Assembly: GCA_946614075.1 (NCBI GenBank) | Contig: CAMOGO010000015.1 | Span: 1-11,832 of the forward strand | From: an uncultured Lachnospiraceae bacterium | GTDB lineage: Bacteria; Bacillota_A; Clostridia; Lachnospirales; Lachnospiraceae | Direction: 5' to 3' | Length of the DNA stretch: 11,832 nucleotides | In this document: positions 6,726 to 11,832 of the stretch, piece by piece | Layout of the letters: every line of letters begins with the position of its first letter | How positions within the stretch are numbered: position 1 is the stretch's first letter | Position numbers and translations under genes: made by a program | The notes under the pieces: generated by a model | The model's database searches: none | The model's input: the letters and a program-made list of their open reading frames with translations, nothing else | Told to the model about the DNA's origin: nothing

Positions 6726-7436
6726 ATGGATAAACAGAAAATCATGATCGTCGATGACGATGAGAATATCGCTGAGCTGATCTCCCTCTACCTGGAAAAG
6801 GAGTGTTTTGAAACCGCCCAGGTGCACGATGGCGTAGAGGCGCTGCGCGAATTTGAACGCTTCCGCCCGGACCTGATCCTGCTCGACCTGATGCTGCCTG
6901 GAATGGACGGCTACCAGGTCTGTCGGGAGATCCGCAAATCCTCCCACGTGCCGATCATCATGCTCTCAGCCAAGGGCGAGACCTTTGACAAGGTGCTCGG
7001 CCTGGAGCTTGGCGCGGACGACTACATCATCAAGCCCTTTGATTCCAAGGAGCTCGTCGCCCGGGTCAAGGCTGTCCTGCGGCGGACCTTTGTCCCGCGT
7101 GAGACGCCCGCGGAGGAGCCCAAAAAGACCGACGAGAAGGTCGTGACCTACCCGGGCCTTACCGTCAACCTGACCAACTACTCTGTGATCTGCCAGGGGC
7201 ACACGATCGACATGCCCCCGAAGGAGCTCGAGCTGCTCTATTTCCTCGCGTCCTCCCCGAACCAGGTTTTTACCCGCGAACAGCTCTTGGACAATATCTG
7301 GGGCTACGAGTATTACGGGGACACGCGGACGGTCGACGTGCACATCAAGAGGCTGCGCGAAAAGCTCCACGCAAGCCAGTCCTGGGCGATATCAACCGTA
7401 TGGGGCATCGGCTACAAATTTGAACTCAAACGGTAA
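6726..7436 (+). CDS. OmpR/PhoB-family response regulator
   Basis: 236 residues, typical for the family. The receiver domain (1-~120) has acidic residues D10-D11-D12, the phosphoacceptor D54 in ILLDLMLPGMDG, the switch residue S81 (MLSAK) and K103 in DDYIIKPF. A Pro/Glu/Lys-rich linker (~122-142) leads to a winged-helix DNA-binding domain (~143-234) with TREQLLDNIWG and TRTVDVHIKRLREKL, ending VWGIGYKF. It is expected to bind DNA as a dimer after phosphorylation by the kinase encoded next. The start has an excellent AGGAAGGAG site 10 bases upstream. Sequence resembles PhoP/ResD-type regulators but not enough to name the regulon. Its stop codon lies inside a 14-base direct repeat shared with the region just before the kinase start. 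Confidence 0.95.
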   Translation: MDKQKIMIVDDDENIAELISLYLEKECFETAQVHDGVEALREFERFRPDLILLDLMLPGMDGYQVCREIRKSSHVPIIMLSAKGETFDKVLGLELGADDYIIKPFDSKELVARVKAVLRRTFVPRETPAEEPKKTDEKVVTYPGLTVNLTNYSVICQGHTIDMPPKELELLYFLASSPNQVFTREQLLDNIWGYEYYGDTRTVDVHIKRLREKLHASQSWAISTVWGIGYKFELKR

Positions 7437-7518
7437 CAGATCGCGCCTGAGAATAATATTCAGCTGATATGACTACGGATCGTGTCCGATTTTTTTTCAG
7501 CTGCAACGGTAACGGATC
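7429..7518 (+). repeat. regulator-kinase gap with direct repeats and a T-tract hairpin
   Basis: AACGGTAACAGATC (7429-7442, containing the regulator stop) recurs as AACGGTAACGGATC (7505-7518, ending at the kinase start). A second pair begins TTCAGCTG at 7459 and 7496 and ends ACGGATCGTG / ACGGATCATG. Two CAGCTG hexamers (7461-7466, 7498-7503) can pair around a small CGGA/TCCG hairpin (7476-7479, 7485-7488) followed by eight T (7490-7497). The hairpin is short for a terminator; a weak attenuator lowering kinase relative to regulator expression is possible. Confidence 0.45.
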
Positions 7519-8931
7519 ATGACTAAAAGACTATCCTTCAAGCTTTTCATCATGTACCTGGCGTTTGGCATCGCCTCGCTGGTCTGCGTGACACTGATCG
7601 TGTCCTACATGAGCCGCGAGTACCTGATCAACCACTACGCCACGAGTATGTACGATGAGGCTTCCTACCTGGCCAGGGAGTGCCGCTTCACCGGCCAGGA
7701 AAATTACGATTCCGCTAATCTCGCCGAGAAATCCCGGGATCTGCATGCCCGCGTGGACTGCAGCGTGATGCTCGTGCAGCGAGACGGCCAGATCATCTTT
7801 GACTCCCATAACGGCCAGACGGGGCAGACCATCGCGGATTTTGACCCCGCAAGCACCGGCAGCAGCCGCTACCAGGTCGACCGTTTTTACGAGCTTTTTG
7901 CAGAGGACATGGTAAATGTCACGGTTCCGGTCACGGGAGGCTTCAGCACCTACGGCTACATCGCCGTCCTGATGCCGCTTTCCTCCGCGCTCGCCGACCA
8001 GCATGACATCATCAACATCTCAGCGGTCGCCTGCCTCGTCATGTTCCTGCTGTCCTCGGTGGTGCTGCTCTGGTTCCACGTCAACGTCTCCAAACCGCTG
8101 CGCGAGATCACAAGCGCGACCCGCGAGTACGCGGCCGGCAACCTGGACAAGCGCATCAACGTCAGCGGCGAGGACGAGATCGGAAACCTCGGCGCCACGC
8201 TGAACTACATGGCATACGAGCTCGCCAACACTGAGGAGTCCCAGCGGAAATTTATCTCCAACATTTCCCACGATTTCCGGTCGCCTCTGACCTCGATCAA
8301 GGGCTACCTGGAGGCGATGCTCGACGGCACCATCCCGCCGGAGAAATATGAGAAATACATGAAGCTGGTCGTCTCGGAGACGGAGCGTCTGACGACGCTA
8401 ACACAGCGGACACTCGCCCTGCAGTCCCTCGAGTCGGACGGAACGCTGCTGGAGCTGGAGGATTTCGACATCAACCAGACGATCAAGGACACAGCCCTCG
8501 CCTTCGAAGGGGCTTGCCAGCAGCGCCGCATTTTCCTGGATCTCACCTTCTGCGACGACGTCGTGATGGTCAACGCGGACAAATCCAAGATCCAGCAGGT
8601 GCTCTACAACCTGATCGACAACGCGATCAAATTTTCCCCGGAGAATTCCACCATCTGGGTGGAGGTCGCGGACCGCTACGAAAAGGTCTTCGTCTCGGTC
8701 AAGGACAATGGTCTGGGCATCCCGAAGGACAGCCAGAAAAAGATCTGGACCCGTTTTTACAAGGCGGACAACTCCCGCGGCAAGGACAAAAAAGGAACCG
8801 GCCTGGGCCTCGCGATCTGCAAGGATATCATTACGGCCCACGGCCAGAATATCGACGTCATCAGCACCGAAGGCGCCGGCAGCGAGTTTATCTTTTCGCT
8901 GAATAAGCCGGTAAACACCGCCGCCAATTAG
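7519..8931 (+). CDS. two-component sensor histidine kinase
   Basis: 470 residues, membrane protein. TM1 is about 8-30 and TM2 about 165-187, with an extracytoplasmic sensor region of about 135 residues between them. A HAMP domain (~188-240) follows, then HisKA with phosphoacceptor H251 in NISHDFRSPLTSIKGYLEAM, and HATPase_c with N box LYNLIDNAIKFS (N364, N368), G1 DNGLG (396-400) and G2 GTGLGLA (426-432). All catalytic motifs are intact, so it should phosphorylate the regulator encoded 82 bases upstream. No PAS domain is evident. The signal sensed is unknown; the next genes metabolise a 2-keto-3-deoxy sugar acid, which is only a positional hint. The ribosome binding site is weak (GGAT), and an in-frame stop at 7510-7512 rules out a longer start. 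Confidence 0.95.
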   Translation: MTKRLSFKLFIMYLAFGIASLVCVTLIVSYMSREYLINHYATSMYDEASYLARECRFTGQENYDSANLAEKSRDLHARVDCSVMLVQRDGQIIFDSHNGQTGQTIADFDPASTGSSRYQVDRFYELFAEDMVNVTVPVTGGFSTYGYIAVLMPLSSALADQHDIINISAVACLVMFLLSSVVLLWFHVNVSKPLREITSATREYAAGNLDKRINVSGEDEIGNLGATLNYMAYELANTEESQRKFISNISHDFRSPLTSIKGYLEAMLDGTIPPEKYEKYMKLVVSETERLTTLTQRTLALQSLESDGTLLELEDFDINQTIKDTALAFEGACQQRRIFLDLTFCDDVVMVNADKSKIQQVLYNLIDNAIKFSPENSTIWVEVADRYEKVFVSVKDNGLGIPKDSQKKIWTRFYKADNSRGKDKKGTGLGLAICKDIITAHGQNIDVISTEGAGSEFIFSLNKPVNTAAN

Positions 8932-8942
8932 GAAAGCGCTGC

Positions 8943-9170
8943 GTGGGAGATATTCTGAGCTATAAGAGAAGCAAGGAACTAAGCCAGGAAGTAAGCTATC
9001 AACTAAGCTATGAAGTGGGATATCAACTAAGCTATAAAGTGGGATATCAACTAAGCTATAAAGTGGGATATCAACTAAGCTATGAAGTGGGATATCAACT
9101 AAGCTATGAAGTGGGATATCAACTAAGCTATGAAGTGAGCTATGAACGAAGCAAGGAGGGTTATCTATGA
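8943..9170 (+). CDS. hypothetical 75-residue tandem-repeat ORF overlapping the aldolase start
   Basis: An open frame from GTG (8943, with AGGAAA 7 bases upstream, beginning inside the kinase stop) to TGA (9168-9170), which overlaps the aldolase ATG as ATGA. Nearly the whole product is a four-residue pattern, [LV]-[SG]-Y-[QEK], with LSYE-VGYQ as the commonest pair. It is bracketed by RSKE near both ends. Reasons to take it seriously: repeat length is a multiple of three, a plausible ribosome binding site, and the 4-base overlap typical of coupled genes. Reasons for doubt: GTG start, no recognised family, and codons (CTA, AGA, GGA, GTA) unlike the CTG/GGC/CGC use next door. It may be a leader peptide, a translated spacer, or no gene at all. 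Confidence 0.35.
   Translation: MGDILSYKRSKELSQEVSYQLSYEVGYQLSYKVGYQLSYKVGYQLSYEVGYQLSYEVGYQLSYEVSYERSKEGYL
8997..9140 (+). repeat. 24-bp tandem repeat, six units, with 12-bp sub-period
   Basis: Six head-to-tail units begin at 8997, 9021, 9045, 9069, 9093 and 9117. The unit is TATCAACTAAGC plus TATGAAGTGGGA; units 2 and 3 have TATAAA in the second half and unit 6 ends GAGC. Both 12-base halves share TAT-AA-T, so the basic period is 12. Diverged 12-base units continue in phase on both sides (8956-8996 and 9141-9160), including AGAAGCAAGGAA at 8968-8979 and CGAAGCAAGGAG at 9148-9159. The near identity of the central units points to recent expansion and probable length variation between strains. 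Confidence 0.93.
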
Positions 9171-9814
9171 CGAAGCAGGAAGTTATCGCACTGCACAATC
9201 AGTACAAAATCACGGCGATCGCGCGCCGCGTGCCTAATGAGAAGATCGTGCGTGTCGCAAAGGCGCTGTATGAGGGCGGCATCCGCATGCTGGAGATCAC
9301 CTACGATCAGGCGGATCCCAACTGCCTTTCCATCACGCCGGAGGCCATCCGGATGGTGCGTGCGGAGATGGGCGACAAAATGATCGTCGGCGCCGGAACC
9401 GTGCTTTCCATCGCACAGGTCGAGGCCGCTGCCGAGGCCGGCGGAGCCTTTATCCTGGCCCCGAGCACCGATCCTGCCGTCATCCGTCGGGCCAACGAGC
9501 TCGGTCTCGTCACCTTCCCCGGCGCCATGACCCCCACTGAGATCATCACGGCGTATGAGGCCGGCGCTGATTTTGTCAAGGTTTTCCCGGCCGACACCCT
9601 CGGACTGCCGTATCTGAAGGCCATCATGGGCCCGATCAGCCACGTCCCGCTGACCGCCGTCGGCGGCGTAAGCGTCGACAACATCAAGGACTTCCTGGCA
9701 CTCGGCGTCAAAGGCGTCGGCATCGGCTCGAACATCGTCAACAAAAAGCTCATTGCGGCAGACGACTACGAAGGACTCACCGAGCTCGCACGCAAATATA
9801 CCTGCCAGGTGTAA
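9167..9814 (+). CDS. eda: KDPG/KDPGal-type aldolase (Eda/DgoA family)
   Basis: Class I aldolase of 215 residues that should split 2-keto-3-deoxy-6-phospho sugar acid into pyruvate and glyceraldehyde 3-phosphate in the cytoplasm. One TIM-barrel domain. Seen: R20 in TAIARR, E43 in MLEIT, GAGTVL (75-80), FPGAMTPTE (117-125), Schiff-base lysine K138 in DFVKVFPA, and the phosphate-binding GGVSVDNI (166-173) and GIGSN loops. At the position of E. coli Eda Arg49 this protein has D47 (LEITYDQ), so the exact sugar epimer is open. The DgoK partner 24 bases downstream favours 2-keto-3-deoxy-6-phosphogalactonate, and family members often accept both epimers. Start has AAGGAGGG 6 bases upstream, and that site is part of the last diverged repeat unit. 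Confidence 0.88.
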   Translation: MTKQEVIALHNQYKITAIARRVPNEKIVRVAKALYEGGIRMLEITYDQADPNCLSITPEAIRMVRAEMGDKMIVGAGTVLSIAQVEAAAEAGGAFILAPSTDPAVIRRANELGLVTFPGAMTPTEIITAYEAGADFVKVFPADTLGLPYLKAIMGPISHVPLTAVGGVSVDNIKDFLALGVKGVGIGSNIVNKKLIAADDYEGLTELARKYTCQV

Positions 9815-9838
9815 AAGGGATAGGAAGGAGATTTTAGT

Positions 9839-10843
9839 ATGAAATACATCATCACGATCGACGCGGGAACCACCAACACCCGTGCCGTGCTCTTTGATCA
9901 GGACCGCAACATGAAGGGCATGAAGAAACGCGAAATCGGCGTGCGCAACACCGCGATCGACGGGAACAATGCCAAGCTGAAGGCCGCTGTAAAGGAATGC
10001 ATCGATGAACTGCTGGCCGATGAAGGCATCGGGTTCGACGATGTCATGATGATCCTGGCAAGCGGCATGATCACCTCGAACGTCGGTCTCGTCGAGATCC
10101 CTCACCTGATCGCCCCCGCTGGGATCAACGAGCTCGCTGCCGGCGTGACTCCAGTCGTCCTCGAGGATGTCTGCCCGCTGCCGATCCACTTCATCCCCGG
10201 CATCAAGAATACCGGTGCGGCGATCACGCTCGAGAATTATGAGAAGATGGATATCATGCGCGGCGAGGAAGCCGAAAGCATGGCCATGATCGACGGCCTA
10301 CCCAAGGGCAAGCCGATCCTCCTCGTCCTGCCCGGCTCCCACACCAAGTTCGTCGCGATCGACGACACCGGCCGCATCACCGGCTGCCTGACCTCCATCA
10401 CCGGCGAGCTGCTTTCCGTCATCACCAACAACACCATCATCGCGGATGCTGTCGGTCATCATTTCGTCGAGGAAGGAACCTACGATAAAGAGCTCCTCCT
10501 GACCGGCTATGAGAATGCAAAGCGCACCGGCCTGGGCCGCGCCTGCTTCTCCTGCCGCATCCTGAACCAGTTCTCCATCCCGGAGAAGGAGCGCCTGGCA
10601 AACTACATCCTCGGTGCCGTCCTGCAGAGCGACGTCGCCGCGATCAAGAATTCCGACGCGGTCCGGGCTACTTCCGACACCCTGATGATCGTCGCCGGCA
10701 AGAATCCTCTCCGCCAGGCCATCTGCGATATTCTCGAGCACGATGGATCCTTTGGCGAGGTGATCAACTACCAGCCGCAGACCGACATCCCGCTCTCCTC
10801 CCTCGGCGCCTTCCTCATCGCACACAAAGGCGGACTGCTGTAG
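9839..10843 (+). CDS. dgoK: 2-dehydro-3-deoxygalactonokinase
   Basis: 334 residues (E. coli DgoK is 292), an actin/hexokinase-fold sugar kinase that phosphorylates 2-dehydro-3-deoxy-galactonate with ATP. Seen in order: phosphate-1 loop IDAGTTNTR (7-15), SGMITSNVG (75-83), IPGIKN (119-124), DIMRGEEAE (138-146), LPGSHTKF (164-171), TSITGELLSVI (185-195) and a C-terminal LMIVAGKNPLRQ adenosine-side motif (282-293). These match the DGOK family closely. AGGAAGGAG precedes the ATG, and the gap to the aldolase is only 24 bases, so they are almost certainly one operon: kinase makes the aldolase's substrate. Dehydratase, dehydrogenase and transporter genes of the galactonate/galactose route are not in the window. 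The TAG stop lies in the first unit of a G-rich repeat. Confidence 0.92.
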   Translation: MKYIITIDAGTTNTRAVLFDQDRNMKGMKKREIGVRNTAIDGNNAKLKAAVKECIDELLADEGIGFDDVMMILASGMITSNVGLVEIPHLIAPAGINELAAGVTPVVLEDVCPLPIHFIPGIKNTGAAITLENYEKMDIMRGEEAESMAMIDGLPKGKPILLVLPGSHTKFVAIDDTGRITGCLTSITGELLSVITNNTIIADAVGHHFVEEGTYDKELLLTGYENAKRTGLGRACFSCRILNQFSIPEKERLANYILGAVLQSDVAAIKNSDAVRATSDTLMIVAGKNPLRQAICDILEHDGSFGEVINYQPQTDIPLSSLGAFLIAHKGGLL

Positions 10844-10933
10844 GAGGCTCTGTAGGGGGCTGTAGAGGGCTCTGTAGAGTGAGGGGTGCTGTAGTGGGCC
10901 TGTAGGAGGCTCTTAGGGGGCTCTGAAGGGGGC
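10839..10933 (+). repeat. G-rich degenerate tandem repeat over the dgoK stop
   Basis: Eight units of 10-17 bases, most starting TGTAG and ending GGGC or GGCTC: 10839, 10851, 10861, 10873, 10890, 10901, 10913 and 10924. Units at 10839 and 10901 are identical (TGTAGGAGGCTC). The first unit contains the dgoK stop codon (10841-10843). It has many runs of three to five G on the plus strand. A small hairpin CAGCC/GGCTG (10938-10951) and three diverged AGCTCCAG copies (10964-10995) follow. No gene seen here. Confidence 0.75.
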
Positions 10934-11039
10934 TGACCAGCCTAAAGGCTGCTGCAAAAAGACAGCTCCAGAGAAAGCTCCAGGGAAGCTTCCAGTTTTG
11001 TAACTTGTTTACCTGCCTGGTTTTCATGAGTGTTTCGAC

Positions 11040-11363
11040 CAGCACAGGGAAATACCCTTTGCTACGACCCGGTTACCTGCCCTGTTTCTTTCGATAAGTT
11101 TGAGCAGCACAGGGAAATACCCTTTACTGCGGCTTGCTTACCTGCCCTGTTTTTTTGATTAATTCGACCAGCACAGGGAAATACCCTTTACTGCGACCCG
11201 GTTACCTGCCCTGTTTCTTTCGATGAGCTTGAGCAACACAGGGAAATACCCTTTGCTATGGCTTGCTTACCTGCCCTGTTTCTTTTGATGAGCTTGAGCA
11301 GCACAGGGAAATACCCTTTGCTTTGGCTTGCTTACATGGGATTTTGAAAAGTTGTAGAAATGA
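11040..11363. repeat. tandem array of five ~65-bp hairpin-bearing repeats
   Basis: Units start at 11040, 11105, 11169, 11234 and 11299 (period 64-65), each opening CAGCACAGGGAAATACCC (fourth copy CAACACAGGG). A diverged partial unit precedes at about 11000-11039. Each unit can pair ACAGGG with CCCTGT about 30 bases on, followed by a T-rich stretch (eight T after the second unit, 11150-11157), so each resembles a terminator hairpin; the fifth unit lacks the CCCTGT arm. Two subtypes alternate: GACCCGGTTACC (units 1, 3) and GGCTTGCTTACC (units 2, 4), indicating duplication of a ~129-bp dimer. No convincing protein is encoded. Confidence 0.9.
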
Positions 11364-11414
11364 GCCACAGGGAAACTCCAAATCAGGAAATCAGCTTCCC
11401 TGTGTTTCTCATTT
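11358..11414. repeat. imperfect hairpin with ACAGGGAA core
   Basis: AAATGAG (11358-11364) plus ACAGGGAA (11367-11374) pair with TTCCCTGT (11396-11403) plus CTCATTT (11408-11414), giving 15 bp with one small internal loop. It shares the ACAGGGAA core of the neighbouring 65-bp array and lies one period after its last unit. Confidence 0.6.
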
Positions 11415-11458
11415 TTCAGTCTCTGGAGAGGCATGTAAGGATAGTCCATTTTCCCTCT

Positions 11459-11503
11459 CTTCCCTGTGTCCTCCCGAAATTCGTCCCGACCCGCACAGGG
11501 AAG
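11459..11503. repeat. 10-bp perfect hairpin with the same core
   Basis: CTTCCCTGTG (11459-11468) is the exact reverse complement of CACAGGGAAG (11494-11503), with a 25-base loop. Same core as the hairpins to the left, so probably the same repeat family. The stretch between it and the 19-bp repeats (11504-11585) shows nothing recognisable. Confidence 0.6.
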
Positions 11504-11585
11504 CTTCCTTATGAATGACCGAATTACTTGATTGGACCTGGCAGACGTTTCCGGTGACCCAAGAATTGCGACCCAGAGGCAAGCA

Positions 11586-11642
11586 AACTGCCACAGATAT
11601 AACGAACTGCCACAGATATAACGAACTGCCGCAGATATAACG
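11586..11642. repeat. three 19-bp tandem repeats copying a terminator arm
   Basis: Three units (11586-11604, 11605-11623, 11624-11642) of AACTGCCACAGATATAACG; the third has G for A (GCCGC). A partial fourth unit, AACTGCCGC, forms the start of the left arm of the strong hairpin at 11643-11672. All three units can therefore pair in part with that hairpin's right arm. Confidence 0.9.
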
Positions 11643-11678
11643 AACTGCCGCACGGTTTCCCGTGCGGCAGTTCTTCTA
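11643..11678 (+). terminator. strong stem-loop, probable intrinsic terminator
   Basis: Perfect 13-bp GC-rich stem: AACTGCCGCACGG (11643-11655) with CCGTGCGGCAGTT (11660-11672), loop TTTC, followed by TTCTTCT on the plus strand. The T-tract is interrupted, so efficiency is uncertain. It is the best terminator candidate downstream of eda-dgoK, but about 800 bases away. On the minus strand the following GTTATATC is a poorer tract. Confidence 0.6.
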
Positions 11679-11717
11679 CTCTATTTCACACTCTTCAGCG
11701 TTTGATAGCATTATTAT

Positions 11718-11804
11718 GAAAGCGGAGTGAGGATGCCAAACAGTTCGGACGAAGAGCTCGCTCTTCGGACAGCTGTTTGCATCCGAGCGAGCAACAAAAC
11801 GAGA
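11718..11804 (+). ncRNA. structured element, copy 2
   Basis: Same design as the element at 4057-4137. GGATGC (11731-11736) pairs with GCATCC (11779-11784); AAACAG (11738-11743) with CTGTTT (11773-11778); the apical stem CGAAGAG (11750-11756) with CTCTTCG (11761-11767), loop CTCG. The internal loop keeps GGA facing GAC, and the tail GCAACAAAACGAGA (11791-11804) is kept. The last 28 bases of the window (11805-11832) contain AGGAACGAAGTGACTGG; no gene start is visible before the edge, so what it precedes is unknown. Confidence 0.6.
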
Positions 11805-11832
11805 CAAAAAGGGACAGGAACGAAGTGACTGG

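Noticed and set aside
8398..9198. Long minus-strand open frame across the kinase end and the 24-bp repeat
   Set aside because: It is antisense to the HATPase domain, which has clear motifs on the plus strand, and stays open over the repeat only because 24 is a multiple of three. No family match or ribosome binding site.
9161..10189. 342-codon minus-strand open frame across eda and dgoK
   Set aside because: Both plus-strand genes carry catalytic motifs; this frame mirrors their codon bias and has no motifs of its own.
10913..10933. Classical G-quadruplex
   Set aside because: G runs are mostly separated by 7-17 bases, longer than usual loops; kept only as a possibility within the repeat finding.
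11040..11363. CRISPR array
   Set aside because: Units are about 65 bp and contiguous, with no unique spacers of constant length and no cas genes nearby.
11267..11653. 128-codon minus-strand ORF in the repeat-rich right end
   Set aside because: It is composed of the repeats themselves, lacks a ribosome binding site and shows no known domain.
11040..11672. Integron attC sites or tRNA-like cloverleafs
   Set aside because: No RYYYAAC/GTTRRRY boxes, integrase, or tRNA arms with a TTCGA loop in a proper context; the hairpins are simple inverted repeats.
11685..11717. Sigma-A promoter before the right-edge structured element
   Set aside because: TATTAT (11712-11717) looks like a -10 box, but the nearest -35-like hexamers have 21-base or too short spacers.

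Overview
The window looks like chromosomal DNA of a Gram-positive Clostridia member, most likely Lachnospiraceae-like. This rests on recognised protein families (a Firmicutes-type rRNA uracil methyltransferase, YhaM, MutS2), strong AAGGAG-type ribosome binding sites, and a moderately high GC content with C/G-ending codons. No 16S or marker search was possible, so the family-level call is an inference.

Left block (1-3906, minus strand): three genes read leftwards. A membrane-anchored HtrA/PDZ protein comes first; its protease domain appears to have lost all three catalytic residues. It is followed by a YhaM-type 3'-5' exoribonuclease and then by an RlmD/RlmCD-type 23S rRNA uracil methyltransferase that runs off the left edge. 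A REP-like palindromic repeat fills the yhaM-rlmD gap.

Centre (3907-8931): a divergent intergenic region holds candidate promoters for both directions and a structured leader in front of mutS2 (ribosome-collision/recombination ATPase with Smr domain). After mutS2 come an OmpR-family response regulator and its sensor kinase, each preceded by a leader with hairpins.

Sugar-acid block (8932-10843): a 24-bp (12-bp sub-period) tandem repeat reads as a 75-codon ORF. Its stop overlaps the start of a KDPG/KDPGal-type aldolase, which is followed by a 2-dehydro-3-deoxygalactonokinase (DgoK). Kinase plus aldolase form the last two steps of the De Ley-Doudoroff route: 2-keto-3-deoxy sugar acid to phosphorylated KDG(al) to pyruvate plus glyceraldehyde 3-phosphate. 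The two-component pair immediately upstream may control them, but that is inference from position only.

Right end (10844-11832): almost 1 kb without a convincing protein gene, packed with repeats. In order there are a G-rich degenerate repeat starting inside the dgoK stop codon, five ~65-bp tandem units each with an ACAGGG/CCCTGT hairpin, two further ACAGGGAA-type hairpins, three 19-bp repeats that copy the left arm of a strong 13-bp terminator-like stem, and a second copy of the structured element found upstream of mutS2.

The most interesting items are: the two-copy structured element with compensatory base changes (4057-4137 and 11718-11804); the translationally overlapped tandem-repeat ORF before the aldolase; the catalytically dead HtrA-like protein; and the tendency of short repeats to sit on or against gene stop codons throughout the window.
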